Positions 1-9,320 of a stretch of DNA of 12,074 nucleotides are shown one piece after another. Made by a program: the position numbers and the translations under genes. The stretch spans positions 1-12,074 of the forward strand of contig JAAEQP010000837.1 of the NCBI GenBank assembly GCA_024231375.1, given 5' to 3'. The DNA is from a bacterium (GTDB lineage: Bacteria > Hydrogenedentota > Hydrogenedentia > Hydrogenedentiales > SLHB01). The number at the start of each line of letters is the position of its first letter. Position 1 is the first letter of the stretch. Under the pieces are notes generated by a model. It saw only the letters and a list, made by a program, of their open reading frames with translations. It was not told the DNA's origin and did not search any database.

Positions 1-1
1 C

Positions 2-1630
2 GGGATGAATTGGGGGAAGTGGGAGCAATGGGTGTCGGGCAGGGACCGCATCCTCTCATGGTTGCATAAGGCCAAAGACCAAGGTCTAATTCGCCACATT
101 TGCGCGTCATTCCATGGTCCGGTCGACGATTTGAAGAAATTAGCGGAAACCGATGAATTCTCGTCGTTCACGGTGCAGTACAACCTACTTGACCGCGCAC
201 TGGAACCGGTGTTCCCGGAACTGTCGAAGCGCGACATCGGCATTGTGGTGATGGGCCCCATCGGCGGCGGCCGGTTGGCGGTGCCGTCCGAAGCCTTCGC
301 CACCATGGTGCCCGGCGCGGGTTCCGTGGCGGAAACGGCGCTCCGATTCGTGCTGGCCAACCCGCATGTCACATCGGCCATCTCCGGCATGTCGACCGTG
401 GAGCAGGTGGAAGAGAACTGCGCGATCGGCGAGCGGGACGAAGCCCTTTCCGAGGCCGAGGGTGCGCGGGTCGCCGACACCTTGGCGCAACTCGAAGGTC
501 TCGCCGACCTGTATTGCACCGGGTGCAACTACTGCATGCCCTGCGCATCCGGCGTGGACATCCCCGCCACCTTCGCGGCAGTGAATGCGGCCCGTGTGTA
601 CGGGTTGGACGAACACGCCCAGTGGCGGCATGACCACTTGGTGGGCAAACCGGCGTACTGCGTGGCCTGCGGCGTGTGCGAACCGAAATGTCCTCAGAAT
701 ATCCCGATACGCGCCCAGATTCGCGAGGCCATCGAGCGGTTCGACCCGGCTTGGGGCCAGATGGCCGTCTCGTTTACCCCGTTGTCGCGGGTCGACGGCG
801 CCATTGAATGCGTTGCCGCGTTCCACAACCTGAGCGACCAGGGCAACCAAGCCCGCGTTCGGTTCGAGGGAGAGCCCGGTATCGACATCGAACCGGCCGA
901 ATTCGACGTCGACATCGCGGAACCGTTCAAGCAACGCGAGGAAGAAGTGACCCTGACGCCCGGCCCGCAACTCGACCTGTTGTCGCTTTCGGCGACAGTC
1001 AAGGACGCCGCAGGAACCCGCACCGAGGCCCTCCGGTATCGGCTCGGCGAATGCCATGCTGTGGCGTCCATGGACGACCTGAACGACCGACGGGATATGT
1101 TGACACCCATCCGCATCAACAGGCAGGAGCAGGTCCTTGCCGGGGCGGGCTTCGTTGATAACCCCACGCTCATGACTGGGTGGATGGGCTACACGCCAGA
1201 CGCCTTCCTGATGCTGGCGCATATGACGCCGGCGTGCGTGGATGCCATAGACTGGTCGCTTCTGTTGCTGACCGACCTGCGCCAGCGGACGGGTCCCACC
1301 GCGCCGGACGTCAACCACGACACCTTTATCATGCGTGTGGCTCCCGCCGCGGATGGCGCGAGCCAGACCACCGCCCCGCAGGGACGGTTGGATGCCGGTG
1401 CCGTGGACGTCCAGCGCGCGCCGTGCGGCGACCTGGAGGAACTCCGCATCACCATCCCATGGGCGGCGTTTCGGGACAGCGACCCGGACACCGACCCCGG
1501 CCAGGCCATCGGTTTCGATGTGGTGATGATGTGGATTGGTGAAGGCACCGTACCCATCATGCGGGCCACGTGGTCCGGAAACTCACCGGCCCCACACGAG
1601 GCGCGACTCGGCACGTTGTTCTTCGCTTGA
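2..1630 (+). CDS. Fe-S aldo/keto reductase with C-terminal CBM9-like domain (5' partial)
   Basis: Numbering is from the ATG at 5, but the frame is open to the left edge and the family's first ~120 residues (half of the TIM barrel with the catalytic Asp/Tyr/Lys) are missing, so the true start lies outside. Residues 1-165 are the second half of an aldo/keto reductase barrel: GLIRHICASFHG at 27-38, VQYNLLDRALEP at 58-69 and AISGMSTVEQVEEN at 125-138. Two cysteine clusters follow, C171/174/177/180 and C219/222/225/229-Pro, the ferredoxin-like tail of the COG1453-type NADPH-dependent oxidoreductases; they probably bind two 4Fe-4S clusters. After ~250 the protein continues for another ~290 residues, which is not usual for this family. 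Residues 252-350 look like a beta-sandwich. Residues ~375-541 resemble a CBM9/DOMON-like fold, with IPWAAF (485-490), IGFDVVMMW (502-510), an ATW segment and a final ARLGTLFF. Inferred role: redox conversion of a sugar or cyclitol-like substrate held by the C-terminal domain; the substrate is unknown. Confidence 0.85.
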   Translation, partial: GMNWGKWEQWVSGRDRILSWLHKAKDQGLIRHICASFHGPVDDLKKLAETDEFSSFTVQYNLLDRALEPVFPELSKRDIGIVVMGPIGGGRLAVPSEAFATMVPGAGSVAETALRFVLANPHVTSAISGMSTVEQVEENCAIGERDEALSEAEGARVADTLAQLEGLADLYCTGCNYCMPCASGVDIPATFAAVNAARVYGLDEHAQWRHDHLVGKPAYCVACGVCEPKCPQNIPIRAQIREAIERFDPAWGQMAVSFTPLSRVDGAIECVAAFHNLSDQGNQARVRFEGEPGIDIEPAEFDVDIAEPFKQREEEVTLTPGPQLDLLSLSATVKDAAGTRTEALRYRLGECHAVASMDDLNDRRDMLTPIRINRQEQVLAGAGFVDNPTLMTGWMGYTPDAFLMLAHMTPACVDAIDWSLLLLTDLRQRTGPTAPDVNHDTFIMRVAPAADGASQTTAPQGRLDAGAVDVQRAPCGDLEELRITIPWAAFRDSDPDTDPGQAIGFDVVMMWIGEGTVPIMRATWSGNSPAPHEARLGTLFFA

Positions 1631-1637
1631 GTCGTCT

Positions 1638-1666
1638 TTGACAGGTCCGTCCATTGCCCCTACCAT
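1638..1666 (+). promoter_or_regulatory. Sigma70-type promoter of the SPL-like gene
   Basis: A perfect -35 box TTGACA lies at 1638-1643. After exactly 17 bp comes TACCAT at 1661-1666, which matches 4 of 6 bases of the -10 consensus. The promoter starts 7 bp after the reductase stop, so the downstream gene can be transcribed independently. A start near 1673 would leave a leader of about 50 nt. Confidence 0.6.
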
Positions 1667-1691
1667 AGGGACGTTTGCAGGCGACAAACGT
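1658..1691. promoter_or_regulatory. Operator-like inverted repeats at the -10/+1 region
   Basis: Two dyads sit back to back over the predicted transcription start. The first is CCCTA-N3-TAGGG at 1658-1670 and overlaps the -10 box. The second is a perfect ACGTTTG-N7-CAAACGT at 1671-1691. The second could be a repressor site or a hairpin in the 5' end of the mRNA. It matches neither LexA consensus I know (CTG-N10-CAG or GAAC-N4-GTTC). Confidence 0.4.
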
Positions 1692-1723
1692 GAGAACCCA
1701 ACCATGAGGAGCTTGGCAGAGCT

Positions 1724-3010
1724 ATGCTACCGGTCAACGCACGTGGCGTGTACATCAAGAAAGAGGCTGCGGAGGACGCGCGGTCCATGGCGCGCATCGA
1801 ACGAATGCTGCCCTTTGTGGAGTGCGCGGACGATCCGGTGGTGATCGACGACGCCGAGTTCGCGCGGCTCATCATGGACGAACGCCTCTATGCCATGCCT
1901 CGGCACGGGCGGGAAGCGGAATCGGTGGAACCGATCGTCATCTTCAACCAGTTTCTCTACCACCACACGCCCGAAGAGCGCGCGGCGCGGGAGAAGCAGC
2001 ACCCCGATTTGTTTCACCCCACAAGCACGCTGGATCCTTACAGCGGCTACGGCGGGTTCGATTGGCGAAAGAGCGGCGACGCGGAATACCGCTGCTCCAC
2101 GGGTCTCATCTGCCAGCCGGCCTACGCCATCCATTCGTTCTGGGGATGCCATTTCCGGTGCGTCTACTGCAACCTTGGCCACGTGGCCAATGTGTACGTG
2201 AATCTTGAGGACTGGGTCGATCACATTCGCGAGGGATTGGCGAACCTTGAGAACTCACCGAACCAGACCTTGTTCCAATGGGACAACGGCACGGACATCG
2301 TGTGCTGGGAACCCGAGTACGGCGGCACGAAACTGCTGGTGGAACTGTTTGCGGAGCAACCGGACAAGCATCTGGAGTTGTACGTCGGCAAGAGCGACAA
2401 CGTCGACTTCATGTTGGACTACAACCACGGCGGACACACGGTCTGCTGCTGGAGTTTGTCCATGGACGCCCAGTGCCGCGCACTCGAACCGCGCACGGCG
2501 TCCATGGAAGCGCGTATCGAGTCGGCGCGGAAATGCCAGGACGCGGGCTACGGCGTGCGCATCCGGCTGAGTCCCATGACGCCCGTAGTGGGGTGGGAAG
2601 ACGAGATCCGCAAGATGCTTCAGTCGATGTTCGCGAAGGTCAGCCCGGATGTTATGACCATTGAGCCGCTTCGGTTCATGACCTACGAGGAACTGTGCAC
2701 TCAACTCCCCGAGGATGTGCTCGACCCCGAATACCTCAACGCCATACGGGATCTCCCCGACGATGCCGACGATTGGCAGAAACGGGAGTTCCCCGACGAG
2801 CTGCGACTGCGGATGTACCGAGTCGTCATCGAAGAGACCAAGTGCCTCTCGCCGGGAACGCCCGTGGCCCTGTGCCGCGAGAAACGGCGTATCTGGGACC
2901 AACTCGCCGGCGATTTCGGGCCCATGGGCCAAGATCCCGACAACTACGTCTGCAACTGTGGTCCGGTTTCAGCGGGCAAAGACCCAAGGCTGGCCAAAGC
3001 CACGCGGTAA
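1724..3010 (+). CDS. Radical SAM protein, spore photoproduct lyase-like (DNA photolyase-type family)
   Basis: A 428-residue protein. The radical SAM motif CxxxCxxC is C142/C146/C149 in WGCHFRCVYCNLGHV, followed by VYVNLEDW as in SPL proteins. A further SPL-like block is SLSMDAQCRALEPRTASMEARI (split here at 245-257 and 258-266), then AGYGVRIRLSPM at 274-285, corresponding to the FEPGT...R..AA...AGY region. SPL enzymes use a SAM-derived radical to reverse the UV-induced spore photoproduct. In my remembered alignment the hydrogen-donor Cys of Bacillus SPL (C141, in CTSDIV) falls at Asn188 (NGTDIV), although C194 lies six residues later. The C-terminus has extra cysteines at 374, 384, 410 and 412 (CNCG), which could bind a metal. 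True photoproduct repair is therefore doubtful; another nucleic-acid or unknown substrate is likely. The ATG follows AGGAG (1707-1711) at 12 nt, and the gene has its own promoter. Confidence 0.85.
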   Translation: MLPVNARGVYIKKEAAEDARSMARIERMLPFVECADDPVVIDDAEFARLIMDERLYAMPRHGREAESVEPIVIFNQFLYHHTPEERAAREKQHPDLFHPTSTLDPYSGYGGFDWRKSGDAEYRCSTGLICQPAYAIHSFWGCHFRCVYCNLGHVANVYVNLEDWVDHIREGLANLENSPNQTLFQWDNGTDIVCWEPEYGGTKLLVELFAEQPDKHLELYVGKSDNVDFMLDYNHGGHTVCCWSLSMDAQCRALEPRTASMEARIESARKCQDAGYGVRIRLSPMTPVVGWEDEIRKMLQSMFAKVSPDVMTIEPLRFMTYEELCTQLPEDVLDPEYLNAIRDLPDDADDWQKREFPDELRLRMYRVVIEETKCLSPGTPVALCREKRRIWDQLAGDFGPMGQDPDNYVCNCGPVSAGKDPRLAKATR

Positions 3011-3057
3011 GCGCGGAGCAGCTTGGGCGCGCAACAAGCGGGAGCGAACGTCCCTTG

Positions 3058-3145
3058 TCCGTCATTCTGAGCGTAGCGAAGAATCTGGTTTCCCCGGTGA
3101 CTGTTCTGGAGAGCGAGATGCTTCGCTGACGCTCAGCATGACGGA
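3058..3145. repeat. Interspersed long inverted repeat (TCATTCTGAGCG type)
   Basis: The left arm, 3058-3086, begins TCCGTCATTCTGAGCG. The right arm, 3116-3145, ends GCTCAGCATGACGGA. The arms are reverse complements with two mismatches and a single-base indel, separated by 29 nt. Sequences with this CATTCTGAGCG...GAAGAATCT core are common as dispersed hairpin repeats in many bacterial genomes and generate spurious ORFs. It could fold as RNA between the convergent genes, but it has no T tract. Confidence 0.75.
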
Positions 3146-3381
3146 TTGGGATGTCCCGAAACCGTCCCATTCCACGTGTGCCACCTTCAAGCGAAGCTTG
3201 TGGGTGTCCGGGTTCGCCCCCCCCCAAGACGGAGCAGGCACACCCCCGCGCACAACACCACCCCATCATGTCATCCCTGTAAATGTTAGGTAATTCGAGG
3301 ACAGAATATCTCCATGGGTATCGAACACAGGGAGGACATCTGTCCATGCGCGGACTTGGGGAGACAGTGGTACGGATACAC

Positions 3382-3416
3382 AAAGCGCCCCCGGCAACCG
3401 AAGCTGCCGGGGGCGC
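3382..3416 (-). terminator. Rho-independent-like terminator of gyrA
   Basis: A perfect 12-bp GC-rich stem, GCGCCCCCGGCA (3385-3396) with TGCCGGGGGCGC (3405-3416), closes an 8-nt loop, 23 bp after the gyrA stop. On the minus strand it is followed by TTTG, a short T tract. On the plus strand no T tract follows, so it most likely terminates gyrA transcripts only. Confidence 0.7.
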
Positions 3417-3439
3417 GTGTCATCTAGCGTGGATAGAGG

Positions 3440-5968
3440 CTACTCTTCTTCGTCGGCAGCGGGCTCCTCGCCCTCGGTCTCGCTGTCCGCCCCCGTCGTT
3501 TCGGCCTCTTCGGCGGCCTCGGCGATATCGTCCTGCCGGTCTTCGGCGACGGCCCGCGCAAAGGCGCTGACCGAGGCGCCGTCAGTCGGCGACATGACAC
3601 GCACGCCCTGGGTGTTCCGCCCGATGGTGCGCACGTCTTTCACGCCCATGCGGATGACGATGCCGTCCGTGCTGACGACCACGATCTCGTCTTCGTCCGT
3701 TACCGTCAACATCCCGATAACTTTGCCGTTGCGCGCGGTGGTCTTGATGTTGATGATACCTCGACCGCCGCGGTGCTGCAGACGGTACTCGCCGACCTTG
3801 GTGCGTTTGCCGTATCCGTTCTCGGTGACGCTCATGACGGTCATGTCGTCTGCTGCGATGGACGTGCCGATGACGCGGTCGTCTTTGTCGAGCCGGATGC
3901 CGATCACGCCGCGCGCGGTGCGTCCCATGGTGCGCACGTCCTTCTCCGGGAACCGAATGGCCATGCCCACATACGTGGCGATGAGGATGTTGTCCTCGCC
4001 AGACGTGATCTGGATATCAATCAGTTCGTCGTCTTTCGCCAGATCGATGGCGATGATGCCCGTGGCCCTCGGATTGCTGAACGCCTTGAGGGCGGTCTTC
4101 TTCACGATACCCTTCCGTGTGACCATGAAGATGTTCTTGCCTTCTTCGGCAAGGTCGCGGACGGGAAGACACGCCGTGACCAACTCGCCGCCGGAGAGAT
4201 CGAGCACGTTGACGATGGCGCGTCCGCGGGCGGTACGCGACCCCTTGGGCAACTCGTGCACCTTGCGCCAGTAGACGCGGCCCTTGTTGGTGAAGAACAG
4301 CATGTACTGATGGGCCGTGGCGACGAAGAGGTCGTTGACGAAATCTTCCTCTTTGGTATCCATGCCCGTGACGCCGCGTCCGCCCCGGCGCTGCCGCCGG
4401 TACGACGTGACCGGAACGCGCTTGATGTAGCCCTGGTTTGACACGGTGACAACCATGTTCTCGTCGGCGATAAGGTCTTCGACGCAGAACTCCGTGCGTT
4501 CGCCGAGAATCTCGGTGCGCCGCTCGTCGCCGTACTGCTTCTTCACGGCGAGAATCTCTTTGCGCACCTCGGCCAGAATGGTCTTCTCGCTGGACAGGAT
4601 GGCGCGGAGACGTTCGATTTCCTTGAGGAGTTCGGCGTATTCCGCCTCCAGAGCCTCCCGCTCGAGACCGGTGAGACGGCGGAGGCGCATGGCCAGGATG
4701 GCGTTGGCTTGAACCTCGGAGAACTTGAACCGTTTGATGAGCCGTTCGCGCGCCTCGTCCGCGTTGGCGGACGACCGGATGATCTCGATGACCTCGTCGA
4801 TGTGGTCGATGGCCTTCAGCAGCCCTTCAAGGATGTGGGCGCGGGCTTCGGCCTGGGCCAGGTCATATTCGGTGCGCCTGCGAATGATCTCGGCGCGGTG
4901 CTCGATGTAGTAATGGATCACTTCGTCGAGCGCCAGGACCCTCGGCACGTTCTTCACCAGCGCCAGCATGAGGATGCTGAAGGTATCCTGCAACTGCGTG
5001 TGTTTGTACAGTTGGTTCAGGATGACCTGGGGTTCGTCGCCCTTGCGGACTTCGATGACGATCCGCATGCCGTCACGGTCGGATTCGTCGCGCAGGTCGG
5101 TAATGCCTTCGACCTGCTTGGCGCGCACGAGTGCGGCAATGTTCTCGATGAGACGGGACTTGTTCACCTGGTACGGGATTTCGGTGATGATAATTTTGTC
5201 GCGACCGCTGCCCTTGTCGTGTTCGATGGCACTGCGCGCACGCACCTGGATGCGGCCGCGGCCCGTGCGGTAGGCCTCGGCGATCCCCTCCGCGCCGTAG
5301 ATAATGCCGCCCGTTGGGAAGTCGGGGGCCTGGACGAATCGCATGAGATCGTCGGCGTTGGCCTCGGGGTTGTCAATCTTGTGGACGACCGCGTCGCACA
5401 CCTCGGTCAGGTTGTGGGGCGGGCAACTCGTGGCCATGCCCACCGCGATCCCGTAGGAACCGTTCACCAACAGGTTCGGAATGGCCGACGGCAGCACGGT
5501 CGGTTCCTGCAATCGTCCGTCGTAGTTCTCCGCCGTGTCGACGGTCTGCTTCTCGATGTCGCCCAGCATCTGCGACGCGATAGACGCCATCCGGGCCTCG
5601 GTGTACCGCATGGCCGCCGGGCTGTCGCCGTCGACGGACCCGAAGTTGCCCTGGCCGTTGACCAGGGGATAGCGCATGCTCCATTCCTGGGCCATACGCA
5701 CCATGGCGTCGTAAATCGCGGAATCGCCGTGGGGATGGTACTTACCCATGGTGTCACCGACCACGGCCGCGGACTTGCGGAATCCGCGGTTATACACCAA
5801 TCCGAGTTCGTGCATGGTGTAGAGGATGCGGCGGTGAACCGGTTTGAGCCCGTCGCGCACATCCGGGAGCGCACGGCTGACGATGACGCTCATGGAGTAG
5901 TCCAGGAACGACGTCTTCATCTCTTGTTCTAACGGGATTGGAATGACCCGTTCTCGCGGTGTGTCCAT
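3440..5968 (-). CDS. gyrA: DNA gyrase subunit A
   Basis: This 842-residue protein is the breakage-reunion subunit of the A2B2 type II topoisomerase that introduces negative supercoils using ATP hydrolysed by GyrB. The N-terminus matches GyrA closely. The catalytic tyrosine is Y122 (AAMRYTE) and the quinolone-determining region is [10 protein letters not shown], with S83 and D87, the usual sensitive residues, at E. coli numbering. The coiled-coil and tower region follows to about 500. The C-terminal beta-pinwheel starts near 500 and holds the GyrA box QRRGGRG at 526-532, which marks gyrase rather than topoisomerase IV; a second degenerate copy QHRGGRG is at 731-737. The protein ends in an acidic tail, 17 Asp/Glu among the last 34 residues. 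The ATG is preceded by GAGGT (5983-5979) at 10 nt. The gene lies downstream of gyrB on the same strand, separated by 376 bp that contain a small ORF. Confidence 0.98.
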   Translation of the reverse strand: MDTPRERVIPIPLEQEMKTSFLDYSMSVIVSRALPDVRDGLKPVHRRILYTMHELGLVYNRGFRKSAAVVGDTMGKYHPHGDSAIYDAMVRMAQEWSMRYPLVNGQGNFGSVDGDSPAAMRYTEARMASIASQMLGDIEKQTVDTAENYDGRLQEPTVLPSAIPNLLVNGSYGIAVGMATSCPPHNLTEVCDAVVHKIDNPEANADDLMRFVQAPDFPTGGIIYGAEGIAEAYRTGRGRIQVRARSAIEHDKGSGRDKIIITEIPYQVNKSRLIENIAALVRAKQVEGITDLRDESDRDGMRIVIEVRKGDEPQVILNQLYKHTQLQDTFSILMLALVKNVPRVLALDEVIHYYIEHRAEIIRRRTEYDLAQAEARAHILEGLLKAIDHIDEVIEIIRSSANADEARERLIKRFKFSEVQANAILAMRLRRLTGLEREALEAEYAELLKEIERLRAILSSEKTILAEVRKEILAVKKQYGDERRTEILGERTEFCVEDLIADENMVVTVSNQGYIKRVPVTSYRRQRRGGRGVTGMDTKEEDFVNDLFVATAHQYMLFFTNKGRVYWRKVHELPKGSRTARGRAIVNVLDLSGGELVTACLPVRDLAEEGKNIFMVTRKGIVKKTALKAFSNPRATGIIAIDLAKDDELIDIQITSGEDNILIATYVGMAIRFPEKDVRTMGRTARGVIGIRLDKDDRVIGTSIAADDMTVMSVTENGYGKRTKVGEYRLQHRGGRGIINIKTTARNGKVIGMLTVTDEDEIVVVSTDGIVIRMGVKDVRTIGRNTQGVRVMSPTDGASVSAFARAVAEDRQDDIAEAAEEAETTGADSETEGEEPAADEEE

Positions 5969-5997
5969 ACGTCTATTGACCTCGGTTCATCGTGGTG

Positions 5998-6015
5998 TCG
6001 GCGGAAGTCCGCCGA
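5998..6015. repeat. Perfect 18-bp palindrome upstream of the gyrA RBS
   Basis: TCGGCGGA-AG-TCCGCCGA is an exact palindrome whose near edge lies 29 nt upstream of the gyrA ATG, just before the GAGGT ribosome binding site. It could be an RNA hairpin in the gyrB-gyrA transcript or a protein-binding dyad. No T tract follows it on the gyrA strand. Confidence 0.5.
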
Positions 6016-6060
6016 GGTTTCCCCCGTCGCCGGATAGGGATCAAGTAGCCGGAGCGTGAA

Positions 6061-6279
6061 TCAGCCGGCTGGCCGACTCTCGGCAAACAGTGCCGCCGTA
6101 CGCAACGCGAATTCCGAAAGGTGCATGGCGGAACGGCCAATACGCGCCAACCGGTCGCAACGCACGAACGCGCGCACCCGGAAGGGCAGTCCGCCCGGAC
6201 CCGCGAAGACCAACAGGAACGGTCTGCACAGCATTTCCGGCATCATCCACTTGGTTCCCGATTCCACAGCGTCGGTCAT
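6061..6279 (-). CDS. Small unknown protein between gyrB and gyrA (72 aa)
   Basis: I do not recognise this 72-residue product. It is probably real because its ATG at 6279 is preceded by a near-ideal AAGGAG (6292-6287) at 7 nt, stronger than the gyrA or gyrB sites. Its codons are the GC-ending kind used by the neighbouring genes. It starts 65 bp after the gyrB stop and ends 92 bp before gyrA, on the same strand, so it should be cotranscribed with them. The sequence has a short hydrophobic patch (RPFLLVFAGPGG, 19-30), then a basic middle (FRVRAFVRCDRLARIGR, 33-49) and an alanine-rich end. The hydrophobic patch is too short to be a clear membrane span. It could be a gyrase-associated small protein, an unrelated passenger or a fortuitous ORF in a long spacer. 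Confidence 0.5.
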   Translation of the reverse strand: MTDAVESGTKWMMPEMLCRPFLLVFAGPGGLPFRVRAFVRCDRLARIGRSAMHLSEFALRTAALFAESRPAG

Positions 6280-6286
6280 CAACTCG

Positions 6287-6292
6287 CTCCTT
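6287..6292 (-). promoter_or_regulatory. Strong ribosome binding site for the small ORF
   Basis: AAGGAG on the minus strand lies 7 nt before ATG 6279. It favours that ATG over the TTG directly before it, which would leave only 4 nt. Confidence 0.6.
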
Positions 6293-6344
6293 CTTCAACC
6301 GGCATCGCAAGACGGCCCGCACGCGCGATGTGCGCGACCACGGG

Positions 6345-8786
<2,442 letters not shown>

Positions 8787-8842
8787 TCACCTTACCTCGG
8801 ATTAGGTCCATGTCGTCCCAAAGGGCCATTTTAACCCACTGC

Positions 8843-8871
8843 ATTATAGCAAAAGCTAGGGGTGATTACAA
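8843..8871 (-). promoter_or_regulatory. gyrB promoter (extended -10)
   Basis: On the minus strand a perfect -10 box TATAAT (8848-8843) is preceded by TGC, giving an extended -10. A -35-like TTGTAA (8871-8866) is spaced 17 bp upstream. Transcription would start near 8836, leaving a leader of about 50 nt. It lies in the 122-bp gap between the DciA-like gene and gyrB. Confidence 0.8.
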
Positions 8872-8908
8872 CGCGAAAACCCAACATTTTGAGTTTCCTA
8901 GATGGACC

Positions 8909-9268
8909 TTACACGTTATGTTGTGAGTGGGGGTCCGGAGGGGGGGGCATTTCGTCGTCCGCTAGTACCACGAAAACGTCCGACACGAGTTCGTGCCCCA
9001 CAAGGCGGTTTATGCGTCCGATAATGTCCCATTTCCGGTAGGCAAATTTGTGCATCCAGACCGCGCTGTCGGCCTCGATGTGGAGGGTGGCGTCCTTCAC
9101 GGTACGGGGGCGTCCGTGGGTGCAAAGGTGCTTGCCGGCGATGTCGGGCCAGTTCTCCCAAATCCGGGCCTGGTTGAACTTCTTGGCCAGTTCCGAATCC
9201 TTGCGCAGATCGGACAGAATGTCGCCAATTGCCTTGGGTTCGTCTTGATTCTTGCGTTTTCGCTTCAC
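8909..9268 (-). CDS. DUF721/DciA-family protein
   Basis: A 119-residue protein of the DUF721 family. The pattern IWENWPDIAGKHLCTHGRP at 36-54, DATLHIEADSAVW at 59-71 and the helix ending GRINRLVGHELVSDVFV at 84-100 match the family core of W..i.G..la.h..p, tL.v...s..W and rlN..lg...V..i. DciA proteins take the place of DnaC/DnaI in loading the replicative helicase in many bacteria, and the domain folds like a KH domain. A DUF721 gene between recF and gyrB is a common arrangement and supports the call. The N-terminus is basic (KRKRK) and the last 20 residues are proline-rich and probably disordered. It starts with GTG at 9268, preceded by AAAGG at 5 nt, and lies 52 bp after recF, so it is likely expressed with recF. 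The helicase-loading role is inferred from the family. Confidence 0.88.
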   Translation of the reverse strand: MKRKRKNQDEPKAIGDILSDLRKDSELAKKFNQARIWENWPDIAGKHLCTHGRPRTVKDATLHIEADSAVWMHKFAYRKWDIIGRINRLVGHELVSDVFVVLADDEMPPPPDPHSQHNV

Positions 9269-9320
9269 GAGGGCCTTTCTGGTTATAAAATATTCACTGT
9301 CAACAAGTTATGCGCGATCG

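Larger units (their letters stand above)
3011..3439. other. Noncoding convergent intergenic region
   Basis: This 429-bp stretch lies between the convergent SPL-like gene and gyrA. It contains an interspersed inverted repeat (3058-3145) and the gyrA terminator (3382-3416). It also has a small imperfect hairpin around CAAGCGAAGCTTG (3188-3200), a run of nine C (3217-3225) and an AT-richer patch near 3270-3345. Open frames here have no recognisable protein similarity and are explained by the repeat. No RNA gene was recognised. Confidence 0.7.

Noticed and set aside
5..7. ATG at 5 as the real start of the reductase
   Set aside because: The frame is open to the edge, and about 120 family-conserved residues including the catalytic half of the barrel would be missing.
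185..1318. Long minus-strand open frame opposite the reductase
   Set aside because: GC-rich antisense shadow; the plus-strand frame has clear Fe-S and barrel motifs.
2826..3383. 185-codon minus-strand frame in the convergent region
   Set aside because: It is generated by the dispersed inverted repeat and the antisense of the SPL-like gene.
4709..5932. Long plus-strand open frame opposite gyrA
   Set aside because: Antisense shadow of a conserved gyrA sequence; its product resembles no known protein.
9298..9303. TTGACA on the minus strand before the DciA-like gene
   Set aside because: No -10 box at 16-18 bp; the only TA-rich boxes are 5 or 11 bp away.
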